Below, piece after piece: positions 40,652 through 49,790 of a stretch of DNA of 64,000 nucleotides (positions are counted from its first letter, which is position 1; every line of letters starts with the position of its first letter). A program made the position numbers and the translations under genes. The notes below the pieces were generated by a model. It was given only the letters and a program-made list of their open reading frames with translations, was not told the origin of the DNA and did not search any database. The stretch lies in assembly GCF_014203045.1 (NCBI RefSeq), contig NZ_JACHIF010000010.1:62001-126000 (forward strand), read 5' to 3'. The stretch comes from Prosthecobacter dejongeii. GTDB lineage: Bacteria > Verrucomicrobiota > Verrucomicrobiia > Verrucomicrobiales > Verrucomicrobiaceae.

Positions 40652-43600
40652 ATGACCTCCATTAATTTCGAGTTCCTCCGGGCTAAGCGTCGTGAACTCG
40701 CCGATCTGGGCGGGTTTGCAGAGCAATACGCCTTCACAGATCTCACCAGTGCTCTGGTGAAGCTCCGCACTTTTGCTGAGTCACTGGTGAAAGCAGTGTT
40801 TGCTCATCATCAGTTGCAGATGGGTTATCAGAGCAATCTGAATGACCTGCTCAATGACTCTTCCTTCAAGGCCATCACACCAGCGGTTGTTCAGGACAAA
40901 CTTCACCTCCTGAGGATCAAGGGCAACCATGCCGCCCATGGAACCCTGCACCCGTTGCCTCCAGGAAAGATCATCGAGCTGGTTCGCGAGGCTCATGATC
41001 TAGGGAAATGGCTTCACCTCTCACTGGATAGCGGCCGTCTCGATCTGGTTTCCCCCTGGAAAACCATCACTCCGGATACGGTTGATGCAGCAGTCTCACT
41101 GAAAAAAGAGAACCGGGCAGCTCTACAGAAGTTAGCAGAGCAGGAAGCCCTGATGGCAAAGCTACTGGCAGACTTGGAGACAGCGCGCAGTCAGGCAGAA
41201 GCAGCACAGAAGTCCGAGGATGAAATTAAGCTCATCCTCAAGCAAGCACAGCAGGCTGCCAGCGTTCTCGAATTCAGTGAAGAGGCAACACGGTTCAAAC
41301 TCATTGATGAACAGCTCACGGCTGCTGGTTGGAATGTGGGTCCACGAGGCAAGAGCACGAGTCAGGTAGGACAGGAAGTTGAAGTGCTGCATCAGCCAAC
41401 GGCTTCTGGCATCGGATACGCCGATTATGTGTTCTGGGATGAAAATGGCAAACCCCTGAGCGTCCTCGAAACCAAGAAGACCGCTGTGGATGCTGAAAGA
41501 GGGAAGATGCAGGCCAAATACTATGCGGATGGTCTGGAGAAAATGTATGGGCAGCGCCCAGTCATCTTTTACTCGAACGGTTACGAGATATTCATCTGGG
41601 ACGATGCCAAAGGCGAACCTCCACGCCCTCTGTTCGGCTTCTATTCCCCTGACAGCCTTCAATACTGCCTCTTTCAGACGAAGGAACGTGTATCGCAGTT
41701 GGCTTCGCTGAATCCAAAAGAAGCCATCATTGACCGCCTCTACCAAATCGAAGGTAACAAGCGTGTGGCTGAGACCTTTGATCGGCGGCGGCGCAAAGGC
41801 CTTATCATTCAAGCGACAGGCACAGGCAAAACTCGTGTGGCTATCGGTCTGTGCGAGCTGATGATTCGTGCGCGCTGGGCCAAGCGCATCCTCTTCCTCT
41901 GTGACCGCAGAGAGCTGCGCAAACAGGCTCTGAATGCTTTTAGCGACCATCTGCCCTCTGAGCCTACGGTTATCGTCAATAGCCGCACGGCGCAGGATCG
42001 AAACAAGCGCATCTACCTAGCCACCTATCCGGCGATGATGAAGTCCTTCCAGAATTTTGATGTGGGCTTCTTCGATTTGATCATCGCGGACGAGTCCCAC
42101 CGAAGCATTTACAATCGCTACAGGGACCTGTTCCGCTACTTCGATGCCTACCAGGTTGGCCTCACCGCCACGCCAGTGAAGTTCGTGTTCCGCAACACCT
42201 ACCGCCTGTTTGATTGCGAGACGAGCGACCCCACGTTCAACTACACCTACGAGGAGGCGGTGACACATGATCCGCCGTACCTGTGCCCGTTCAAGGTCAT
42301 CAAGCACACCACCAAGTTCCTGCGCGATGGCATCAAATACAAAGACCTGACCAAAGAACAGCAGGAAGAGCTGGATGATCAGGTGGATGATCCTGAATCT
42401 ATTGATTTCAGCCGTGAACAGGTCAGCCGTGCGGTGTTCAACAAGGACACCGACAAGCAGATCATTCGTAACTTGATGGAAAACGGCATCAGGAACGCAG
42501 ATGGGACTCGTCTTGGCAAAACCATCATCTTCGCCCGCAACCACACCCACGCCAAGCTGCTCGTCTCCCTGTTTGATGAGATGTATCCACAGTTCGGTGG
42601 AGACTTCTGTGTCAGGATCGACAACTACGAGCCACGTGCTGAGCAGCTCATTGATGATCTCAAAAGCAACGATGGCACCAAGAACATCACCATCGCCGTG
42701 TCCGTGGATATGCTCGACACTGGCATCGACATCCCCGAAATTGTGAACCTCGTCTTTGCCAAGCCGGTGAAGTCGTATTCCAAATTCTGGCAGATGATCG
42801 GTCGTGGCACACGCCTTTGCTTCGATCTCTTTGGCCCCGGCAAGGACAAGCAGTTCTTCCAGGTCTTCGACCACTGGGGCAACTTTGAATACTTTGACGA
42901 ACTGGTGAAGGAGGAGGAGCCAGCCAAAGGCAAAAGCCTGCCGGAGATTCTGTTCGAGGCCCGTATCAAACTTGGCGAGACAGCCATCAGCACCCAGGAT
43001 TTAGATGCTCTTAAACTTGCCACCAAGCTACTGGCTGCGGATGTAGCGTCCCTTCCTGCAGACTGCCTGTCCGTCCGGGAGAAGTGGAAAGAAGTGAAGG
43101 GTGTCCAGAAAGATGGCGTCCTGCCAGGATTCCAGACGGCCACCGTAGCAGTGCTCAAAAAGGACATCGCACCTCTGATGCAATGGCGGGATGTGCGTGG
43201 CAGTGAGGCGGCTCATCAGTTTGATCTGTTGGTCACTCATCTCCAGGACTCCAAGCTCACCAAGTCAGCCGCCGCCGCAGACATTCGAGACACCATCATC
43301 AATCAGGTTTCCGATCTCCCCATCAATTTGACTCAGGTGGCGGAGAAGCTACCGACCATTCAAAAAGCCAAGTCCACGGCATACTACGAGACCGCCACTG
43401 TTTCCGACCTGGAAGTTCTGCGCACTGAACTTCGCGGTATCATGCGCTTCAAAAAGAAGGGCACGGTAACTCCCATTGGACCTCTGATTCTGAATCTGCG
43501 TGAAGATGCCACCGAGTTTCAGGTCAATCAGCACAAGCCCAAGCTGGAAGGTCTCGACCTTGCTCATTATCGCAGTCGTGTGGAAGGGGTGCTTCGTGCC

Positions 43601-44038
43601 CTCATGGAGGATAGCACCGCTTTGAAGAAGATTCGTGCGGGGCTGCCTGTGGCTGCTGGTGATCTCGAAGAACTCACCACCGATGTCCTGCTTCAGGACC
43701 CGGACCTTCACCTGGACGAGCTTCTCATCCATTATCCCAACAAAGCCCAGCGCATTGACCTCGCCATACGGCAGATCATTGGCTTGGAAGCTGATAAGGT
43801 GGACGAGAAGTTCCGCGTCTTCGTCCAGAAATATCCAGCACTGAACGCCAATCAAATTCGCTTCCTGGAACTCCTGAAGTCCTACATCTCCCGCTACGGC
43901 GCGATTGAACTGGAGAAGCTCTGGGAAGCCCCCTTCACCACCATTCACGGCAGCGGCGTCGATGGTGTGTTTACCAATTCCCAACAGGTCGATGACCTCC
44001 TGTCGCTGCTCAATGACATCAACCAAGTTACCGCCTAA
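40652..44038 (+). CDS. hsdR: Type I restriction endonuclease subunit R
   Basis: About 1128 residues: the ATP-driven translocase and nuclease of a type I restriction-modification enzyme. A DUF4145-like N-terminus (NFEFLRAKRRELADLGGFAE, residues 4-23) precedes a coiled coil, the PD-(D/E)xK nuclease (GYADYVFWDENGKPLSVLET, about 254-275), and helicase motifs: ATGTGKTRVAIG (about 387), IIADESHRS (about 478), GLTATPVKF. The start at 40652 opens on the conserved region; an ATG at 40571 (MDTSSPAAV) is possible but would leave a very short leader after the predicted promoter. A probable UDG-like gene and hsdM follow in the same direction. Confidence 0.93.
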   Translation: MTSINFEFLRAKRRELADLGGFAEQYAFTDLTSALVKLRTFAESLVKAVFAHHQLQMGYQSNLNDLLNDSSFKAITPAVVQDKLHLLRIKGNHAAHGTLHPLPPGKIIELVREAHDLGKWLHLSLDSGRLDLVSPWKTITPDTVDAAVSLKKENRAALQKLAEQEALMAKLLADLETARSQAEAAQKSEDEIKLILKQAQQAASVLEFSEEATRFKLIDEQLTAAGWNVGPRGKSTSQVGQEVEVLHQPTASGIGYADYVFWDENGKPLSVLETKKTAVDAERGKMQAKYYADGLEKMYGQRPVIFYSNGYEIFIWDDAKGEPPRPLFGFYSPDSLQYCLFQTKERVSQLASLNPKEAIIDRLYQIEGNKRVAETFDRRRRKGLIIQATGTGKTRVAIGLCELMIRARWAKRILFLCDRRELRKQALNAFSDHLPSEPTVIVNSRTAQDRNKRIYLATYPAMMKSFQNFDVGFFDLIIADESHRSIYNRYRDLFRYFDAYQVGLTATPVKFVFRNTYRLFDCETSDPTFNYTYEEAVTHDPPYLCPFKVIKHTTKFLRDGIKYKDLTKEQQEELDDQVDDPESIDFSREQVSRAVFNKDTDKQIIRNLMENGIRNADGTRLGKTIIFARNHTHAKLLVSLFDEMYPQFGGDFCVRIDNYEPRAEQLIDDLKSNDGTKNITIAVSVDMLDTGIDIPEIVNLVFAKPVKSYSKFWQMIGRGTRLCFDLFGPGKDKQFFQVFDHWGNFEYFDELVKEEEPAKGKSLPEILFEARIKLGETAISTQDLDALKLATKLLAADVASLPADCLSVREKWKEVKGVQKDGVLPGFQTATVAVLKKDIAPLMQWRDVRGSEAAHQFDLLVTHLQDSKLTKSAAAADIRDTIINQVSDLPINLTQVAEKLPTIQKAKSTAYYETATVSDLEVLRTELRGIMRFKKKGTVTPIGPLILNLREDATEFQVNQHKPKLEGLDLAHYRSRVEGVLRALMEDSTALKKIRAGLPVAAGDLEELTTDVLLQDPDLHLDELLIHYPNKAQRIDLAIRQIIGLEADKVDEKFRVFVQKYPALNANQIRFLELLKSYISRYGAIELEKLWEAPFTTIHGSGVDGVFTNSQQVDDLLSLLNDINQVTA

Positions 44039-44045
44039 ATTTCCG

Positions 44046-45299
44046 ATGAATTACACCGATCCATATACATCAAGCTGCTTTGACGATGACCTGGCAGCCA
44101 ATGCCGCTTTGACGTGGGTTCCCTGGGTGGGGAGCGCATATAGCAAACTCCCTGCTGGTCGCAAGGTGCTTATCGTCGCTGAATCGCACTACTCCAATGA
44201 GCAGAAAGCAGACGAGGTTCCGCGTAAGATCGAGGAACTCATGCAGGACAAAAGCTACACGCGTGCGGTTGTATCTGAAAGCTTGGTTCACAACGAGTGG
44301 AGCACCCGCACACTGAGCACAATGCATCAGCTCCTCTTTAGCCCAAAGGACCGTGAGGCGTTCTGGAGTCACGTTGCTTTTTTCAACATCGTGCAGCGTC
44401 CCATGTGGTTCCGTGATGGTGCCCCGGAGCGTCCAACGTGGGAAGATTACTGGAAAGGCTGGCGGGCGTTTCTTGTAGTCGTGCAGGTCCTGAGGCCTGA
44501 CCATGTCCTGTTCATCGGAGTCGAGGCGGCCAATCACTTTAACGGTGTTATGGCTGCTGAGCAGCGCGAGCACGTGGCGGTCGAATGGATCGAAAAGGTC
44601 GGCTCAGCATACGCACGCACGGCTAGTCTCGTGATGGATGGCACTCGGATCCCTATCCACTTTATCAAGCACTGTGGGAAATACTTCAGCACAGATCGCT
44701 GGTCGGATTACCTGCATAGAAATGCGACCGACATGATGCGTTCAATCGCAGTATCGGCAGGTGCTAGCCTGCCTGATGCGCCCGCTCGCTCCTTGCATGT
44801 GCTGGGGATGGCTAAGTCGTGTCTTGATCTGCGAGGTGCGAATGCACCCAAACTCGAACTCGACTTTCTTCGGCTCGTGATGGCTATCCGAGATTTTGAG
44901 GATGTGGGAGATGAAGCTGTCGGCTACTTGCTGGTGCTTAATGAGAAGGTCGCCACCCGCGCCAAAGAGTGGCAGAAGAAGTATGGCATTGGCGACAAAG
45001 TGATCGTTCGTGTTGCTTCCATTTCCGAGGATGACCTAGCAGCACTGCGATCAGAAAAGCTGCGAAATGCGACTGGAATGCTACAGTTGCAGCGGATCGA
45101 CGATGCCGAGGCTCTGCTCTCCCTTGCGGAAGATGGAAAGCGGTTTGGTGAGGCTCATTTGGCAACAGAGATCACCAAAGACTACCCGGGAATCTTGCCG
45201 TTGCAGGACACCACACCTCGTGAGGCCCTGCCTTTGCACATTGCTTGGGACTATTACGGTACCATCCCGATTTCCACACCCACGGATCAAGAATCATAA
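44046..45299 (+). CDS. Uracil-DNA-glycosylase-fold-like protein in the hsd operon
   Basis: A 417-residue protein not recognised as a standard family. The N-terminal half has the layout of the UDG superfamily: GRKVLIVAESHYSNEQ (motif 1-like), HVAFFNIVQRPMW, RPTWEDYWKGWRAF, and RPDHVLFIGVEAANHF. Whether it excises bases is unknown. The C-terminal half (about 245-417) is a separate unassigned domain with LLVLNEKVATRAKEW. The start at 44046 (MNYTDPYTS) lies 7 bases after the hsdR stop, which argues for cotranscription. An accessory nuclease or modified-base sensor is possible (inference). Confidence 0.6.
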   Translation: MNYTDPYTSSCFDDDLAANAALTWVPWVGSAYSKLPAGRKVLIVAESHYSNEQKADEVPRKIEELMQDKSYTRAVVSESLVHNEWSTRTLSTMHQLLFSPKDREAFWSHVAFFNIVQRPMWFRDGAPERPTWEDYWKGWRAFLVVVQVLRPDHVLFIGVEAANHFNGVMAAEQREHVAVEWIEKVGSAYARTASLVMDGTRIPIHFIKHCGKYFSTDRWSDYLHRNATDMMRSIAVSAGASLPDAPARSLHVLGMAKSCLDLRGANAPKLELDFLRLVMAIRDFEDVGDEAVGYLLVLNEKVATRAKEWQKKYGIGDKVIVRVASISEDDLAALRSEKLRNATGMLQLQRIDDAEALLSLAEDGKRFGEAHLATEITKDYPGILPLQDTTPREALPLHIAWDYYGTIPISTPTDQES

Positions 45300-45321
45300 C
45301 TCAAGAATAACGAATTCCCTC

Positions 45322-46845
45322 ATGGTCACCAACCGCCTCAAATCCAAAATCGACGCCCTCTGGCTGGAGTTTCACTCCGGTGGCGTCACCAATCCGATCA
45401 CAGTTATCGAACAGATCAGCTACCTCATGTTTGCCAGGCTGCTTGATCTCACGGAGTCTCGCAATGAGAGCCGTGCGGCAAAGCTTAACCGTCCCTTTGA
45501 AGGTACCTTTCCGGCTGATAAACAGCACCTACGCTGGTCCCACTTCCGCAACCGGGGTGGCGATGAAATGCTCAAGATCGTGCGTGATGAGTTCTTCCTC
45601 TTCATGCGGACAGAGATCGTGAACCGGTCAGCTCTCGGCCGATTCTTGAAGGATGCCAACTGCTTGATCCCCAATGGCAACCTCCTGGTTCGCGCTGTGA
45701 ATGCCATTGAGGATCTGCCTCTCACTCAGGGCGATACCAAAGGTGACCTCTATGAATACCTGCTCTCAAAGCTGAGCACGGCAGGCATTGCGGGTCAGTT
45801 CCGCACACCGCGTCACATCATTCGTGCCATGATCGAGATGCTCGATCCCAAACCCACCGAACGCTGCTGTGATCCCACTTGTGGCACCGCTGGCTTCCTG
45901 GTCGGTATCATGGACTACCTGAAGCAGAAGTATTCCAGCCCCGAATTGGTGGAGGAGGAGCGTGACGATGATGGGCACATTGAGAAGCATTATCCCGGCG
46001 ATCTCTTGGAGCCCTACCGGGACCACATACAAAACGACATGCTTTATGGATTCGACTTCGACCAGACCATGCTGCGTATCGCCGCCATGAACCTGCTGCT
46101 TCACGGCATCGAGTCCCCCAGCATCCAGTATCAGGACACCCTCAACACCAGCTTTGCCGAGCGCTTCCCAAAACAGGCGTCGAATGGCTTCGATGTCATG
46201 CCCGCCAATCCACCCTTCAAAGGCACCATTGATGCCGACAACATGGACCCCAATCTCCGCAGCCGGGTCAAGACCAAGAAAAGCGAATTGCTGTTTTTGG
46301 TGCTCATCCTGCGGATGTTGAACCAAGGAGGTCGCTCCGCTGTGATTGTGCCGGATGGAGTGCTTTTTGGCTCCAGTGGGGCTCATCTCGGGGTTCGCCA
46401 GATGATCGTGGATGAGAATCAGTTGGAGGCGGTTGTCTCACTCCCCTCTGGGGTGTTCAAGCCTTACGCTGGCGTCTCCACCGCCATTCTCTTCTTCACC
46501 AAGGGAGGCCGCACGGACAATGTGTGGTTTTATGACGTGCAGGCGGATGGTTTTAGCCTTGATGACAAACGCACCCCGCAGCCTGACAAGAACGACCTTC
46601 CCGATCTCGTAGCGCAATGGAAATCCCGTGATCCGAAGAAGCCCTCTGATCGCACCGCACGTCACTTCTTCGTCCCAGTCTGTGAGATCCAAGGCAATAA
46701 CTACGACCTCTCACTCAACCGCTACAAAGAGACTAGTCACGTAGAAGCTGTGTATGATCACCCCAAGGCCATCCTCAGCGATCTGCGGGAGCTGGAGCTG
46801 AGTATTCTTGCAGACATCAATGAACTGGAGGGGCTGTTGAAATGA
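45322..46845 (+). CDS. hsdM: Type I restriction-modification DNA methyltransferase subunit M
   Basis: A 507-residue N6-adenine methyltransferase subunit. The helical N-terminal domain begins MVTNRLKSKIDALWLEFHSG; the SAM site is DPTCGTAGFLVG (about residue 184) and the catalytic motif IV is PANPPFKG. QFRTPRHIIRAMIEML is the usual bridge. The start at 45322 was chosen because the longer frame is the out-of-frame shadow of the preceding gene. Its stop overlaps the hsdS start (ATGA), so the two subunits are translationally coupled. Confidence 0.95.
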   Translation: MVTNRLKSKIDALWLEFHSGGVTNPITVIEQISYLMFARLLDLTESRNESRAAKLNRPFEGTFPADKQHLRWSHFRNRGGDEMLKIVRDEFFLFMRTEIVNRSALGRFLKDANCLIPNGNLLVRAVNAIEDLPLTQGDTKGDLYEYLLSKLSTAGIAGQFRTPRHIIRAMIEMLDPKPTERCCDPTCGTAGFLVGIMDYLKQKYSSPELVEEERDDDGHIEKHYPGDLLEPYRDHIQNDMLYGFDFDQTMLRIAAMNLLLHGIESPSIQYQDTLNTSFAERFPKQASNGFDVMPANPPFKGTIDADNMDPNLRSRVKTKKSELLFLVLILRMLNQGGRSAVIVPDGVLFGSSGAHLGVRQMIVDENQLEAVVSLPSGVFKPYAGVSTAILFFTKGGRTDNVWFYDVQADGFSLDDKRTPQPDKNDLPDLVAQWKSRDPKKPSDRTARHFFVPVCEIQGNNYDLSLNRYKETSHVEAVYDHPKAILSDLRELELSILADINELEGLLK

Positions 46846-48056
46846 CAGAGATGATAAAATTGGAAAAGCTTCTCGAAGATGCGGAAGTCTTCAACGACGG
46901 GGATTGGGTTGAAACAAAGGACCAAGATCCGAGCGGAGCTGTGCGCCTCACACAACTGGCTGACATTGGTGTGGGTTACTGGGTCGACAAGTCTTCGCGA
47001 TTCATGACAAAGGAAACGGCGGTCGAGTTGAAGTGCACTTTCCTCAAGAAAGGCGATGTGCTGCTTGCACGAATGCCAGATCCTATCGGAAGATGTTGTG
47101 AATATCCCGGCGGCCTAACGCCTGCGGTTACAGTGGTCGACGTCTGCATAATGCGACCCAACCCTCACAAAATAGCACCGCGTTACTTGATGCATGCCTT
47201 GAATGCGCCGGTGTTTTCGACTCAAATCCATCAGCATGTAACCGGCACGACCAGACAAAGGATTTCGCGTGGAAATCTAAAAACCTTGTCCGTTCCAATG
47301 CCTTTCCAAAATGGGAAGCCCAATCTTGACGAACAAAAGCGCATCGCCGCCATTCTGGACAAAGCCGACGCGATCCGCCGAAAGCGCCAGCAAGCTCTCC
47401 GGCTCACCGACGACTTCCTGCGCTCCGTCTTCCTCGACATGTTTGGTGATCCCGGAAGCAATCCACATTCGTGGAAGGTTAAGAGACTTGCCGACCTAAT
47501 CCCTGATGATGATGTGATCAACTATGGAGTCGTTCAACCGGGCGAACACGTTCCAGGAGGCATACCCCTCATAAGAGCGGGTGATGTTGATGCTGAAGTG
47601 CAGGAACCCCAGCGTCTCAAACAGATCAGCCAGGAGATCGACAAGCAATACGATCGCTCGCGTCTCCATGGTGGTGAAGTCCTCATCGGTTGTGTTGGAG
47701 CCGTGGGTAGCACCATGATCGCCGGGCCGAAACTGGCAGGCGCAAACATCGCTAGAGCAGTCGCCCGCATTAATCTTCGCGCAGATATTCAAGCCGAATA
47801 CATCCTTGGGCTTTTGCGGATGCCACATCTTCAGAACTATTTTCAGAATGAGATTCGGGTGGTGGCTCAGCCAACATTGAACATCAAACAGATCAAGGAA
47901 ACGCCTGTGATGCTCCCCCCCGAGAATCTTCGCAAACAGTTCACTGCCATTTTCAGGAAGGCAAAAGATGCGCATGCCATCGCGAGGAAGGCAGAACTCC
48001 AAAGCTCAGCACTCTTTTCGTCCCTTCAACAACGCGCCTTCAGCGGGCTCCTTTGA
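46842..48056 (+). CDS. hsdS: Type I restriction-modification specificity subunit S
   Basis: A 404-residue DNA-recognition subunit with two target-recognition domains, each followed by a conserved spacer helix. TRD1 is about residues 1-155, closing with RQRISRGNLKTLSVPMP and EQKRIAAILDKADAIRRKRQ; TRD2 (about 205-350) closes with QPTLNIKQIKETPVMLPP. It sets the bipartite recognition sequence, which cannot be read from the protein. Overlaps hsdM by four bases. Confidence 0.93.
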   Translation: MTEMIKLEKLLEDAEVFNDGDWVETKDQDPSGAVRLTQLADIGVGYWVDKSSRFMTKETAVELKCTFLKKGDVLLARMPDPIGRCCEYPGGLTPAVTVVDVCIMRPNPHKIAPRYLMHALNAPVFSTQIHQHVTGTTRQRISRGNLKTLSVPMPFQNGKPNLDEQKRIAAILDKADAIRRKRQQALRLTDDFLRSVFLDMFGDPGSNPHSWKVKRLADLIPDDDVINYGVVQPGEHVPGGIPLIRAGDVDAEVQEPQRLKQISQEIDKQYDRSRLHGGEVLIGCVGAVGSTMIAGPKLAGANIARAVARINLRADIQAEYILGLLRMPHLQNYFQNEIRVVAQPTLNIKQIKETPVMLPPENLRKQFTAIFRKAKDAHAIARKAELQSSALFSSLQQRAFSGLL

Positions 48057-48097
48057 TGTAACGCTGATTTTCCACACCCCTAAAACTTACTCCTCAT

Positions 48098-49357
48098 ATG
48101 CCTGAGCTGAATCCAGCAATTGAAACAATCACGGAAGCGTGGGCCGCAAGCCTGCCCATCCTTCAGGCCAATTCGAGCATCGTCGAAAGCGTTGCGCCAG
48201 GGTGCAGTGTTGAACAGTGTGATGAGGCTGTTCAGACCATCCTTAAATGGGCCTCAAGCAACCGTGCACCTCACGGCTTCCGCCCCATCTACCCGATTGT
48301 CAGACTTCAACTGGCATCCTCTCTCACAGGCCTTTCTCAGCACGCTCAAAATCTGAAAGGAAACCCCGCTGCCCATTTCCCAGCTTTTTTCACGCAACTT
48401 TTACAGTGCATTGCGCCCATTACTGCAGCCTGCACATTTTCCGATAAAGCGGAGTCACACAAAAGCATTGGTGAGCTGGGAGGTGAACTGAGCCAGCACA
48501 TTTCATTGATGCATACAGCGCAGGGAGAGTTGGGGAAGAAGATGGCATTGCTGGAAAAGTCGGAGGCCACAGCCGCATTGGTTGATGAACGTGCCTCTGC
48601 GGTTGAAACCGCTGCGACAGAGATTGAAACGGCCGTTGCCAAACTCGCTGAGCAATCAGCCAGCGCATCGACGCATCTGGAAGAGATTGAGGAGGGCCAT
48701 ACGGAGATCGAAGCCCTAAAGAACCGTCTGGATGGATTGATCAAACAGAACGAGACGCTTCAATCTCAGCTTCAAGAGCAGGCCAAGCACGCTCAGGACA
48801 TTGCCAACAAGGCTGATCAGCAGCAGAAGCTGCTGGACGAACTGTTACCTCGTGGAACAAGCGCAGGCTTGGCATCCGCATTTAATCAACAGCGGACCCG
48901 CTTTGGATGGTCGCAGACGGGATGGGCCGCCGTGTTCCTGGGGAGTGTTATCACTCTGATCGTATTCGCCTGGAGCATCAAATTGGGCCTACCAACATCC
49001 ACGCCCTCTGAAATCTGGAGCTATCTGCTTTTCAGGATTCCTCTCGCTTCACCGTTGATCTGGTTGGGATGGTTCAGTGCTATTCAGTATGGAAATGTTC
49101 TCCGCCTGAAAGAGGATTATGCGTTCAAAGAGGCCACCTCCATGGCGTTTGCTGGCTATCGCGATCACATGGAGCACCTCCGAGAGGTGGATGATTCCGA
49201 TGCTGGCAATGCTCTCAACAAGCTAGCCTTGGTTACCATATCCATTCTCGGCAACGATCCGTTGCGGCTGCTTCAGGGGCAGTCTGCTGACGCTTCGCCA
49301 CTCGATAAGATAAGCACTCTTCTGAGGGCACAACCCAAGCCCACGAAGGCAGAATAG
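48098..49357 (+). CDS. Coiled-coil membrane protein in the restriction-Druantia operon
   Basis: A 419-residue protein without a recognised family. Residues about 135-250 form a long coiled coil (EIETAVAKLAEQSASASTHL, ETLQSQLQEQAKHAQDI). Two hydrophobic segments follow (TGWAAVFLGSVITLIVFAW and FRIPLASPLIWLGWFSAI), then a 95-residue soluble tail. The coil would lie on one side of the membrane. Such a layout could be a membrane sensor or anchor for the neighbouring complexes, which is inference. Gaps of 41 and 22 bases link it to hsdS and the DUF488 gene. Confidence 0.65.
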   Translation: MPELNPAIETITEAWAASLPILQANSSIVESVAPGCSVEQCDEAVQTILKWASSNRAPHGFRPIYPIVRLQLASSLTGLSQHAQNLKGNPAAHFPAFFTQLLQCIAPITAACTFSDKAESHKSIGELGGELSQHISLMHTAQGELGKKMALLEKSEATAALVDERASAVETAATEIETAVAKLAEQSASASTHLEEIEEGHTEIEALKNRLDGLIKQNETLQSQLQEQAKHAQDIANKADQQQKLLDELLPRGTSAGLASAFNQQRTRFGWSQTGWAAVFLGSVITLIVFAWSIKLGLPTSTPSEIWSYLLFRIPLASPLIWLGWFSAIQYGNVLRLKEDYAFKEATSMAFAGYRDHMEHLREVDDSDAGNALNKLALVTISILGNDPLRLLQGQSADASPLDKISTLLRAQPKPTKAE

Positions 49358-49379
49358 TGACGCATTTTTTCCACTGATC

Positions 49380-49784
49380 ATGCCCCTCCGTCTCAAAACC
49401 TACCAAGCAGGTACTGATCGCAAGTGCGGTGAAGGTCTGCGAATTGGCACCGTCCGGTTCCTGCCTCGCGGTGTGTTGAAGAAGAACTACGCCAAGGAGA
49501 ACTACTTCGATGTCTGGCTTCCCACCCTGGCACCCAGCCGAACGCTGCTGGACGACATGAAACAACAGGAGAAGAAGGGTGCTGACTGGGAAACCCTCTG
49601 GCCCATTTTCAAGGCCCGATACGAACGTGAGATGCTCGGCAATACCGAGAGCCGCCAGACCCTTCTCCTCCTCGCCAAACTGGCTGCCCAAACACCTATC
49701 GCCATCGGCTGCTACTGCGCCAATGAGAAGCGCTGCCATCGCTATCTCCTCCACACCCTCATCCGTAAAGCCGCAACCACCTGA
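49380..49784 (+). CDS. DUF488-family protein
   Basis: A 134-residue protein of the DUF488 (YeaO-like) type. Diagnostic parts are IGTVRFLPRGVLKKNY, YFDVWLPTLAPS, and the C-terminal GCYCANEKRCHRYLL with the conserved Cys/His cluster. The molecular function is unknown. Family members are frequent next to restriction and other defence genes. Its stop lies 6 bases before the DruH start, so it belongs to the same transcript. Confidence 0.8.
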   Translation: MPLRLKTYQAGTDRKCGEGLRIGTVRFLPRGVLKKNYAKENYFDVWLPTLAPSRTLLDDMKQQEKKGADWETLWPIFKARYEREMLGNTESRQTLLLLAKLAAQTPIAIGCYCANEKRCHRYLLHTLIRKAATT

Positions 49785-49790
49785 TGAGTC

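Noticed and set aside
42017-42874. Minus-strand open frame inside hsdR
   Set aside because: Mirrors hsdR codons and would need a gene buried in conserved helicase motifs.
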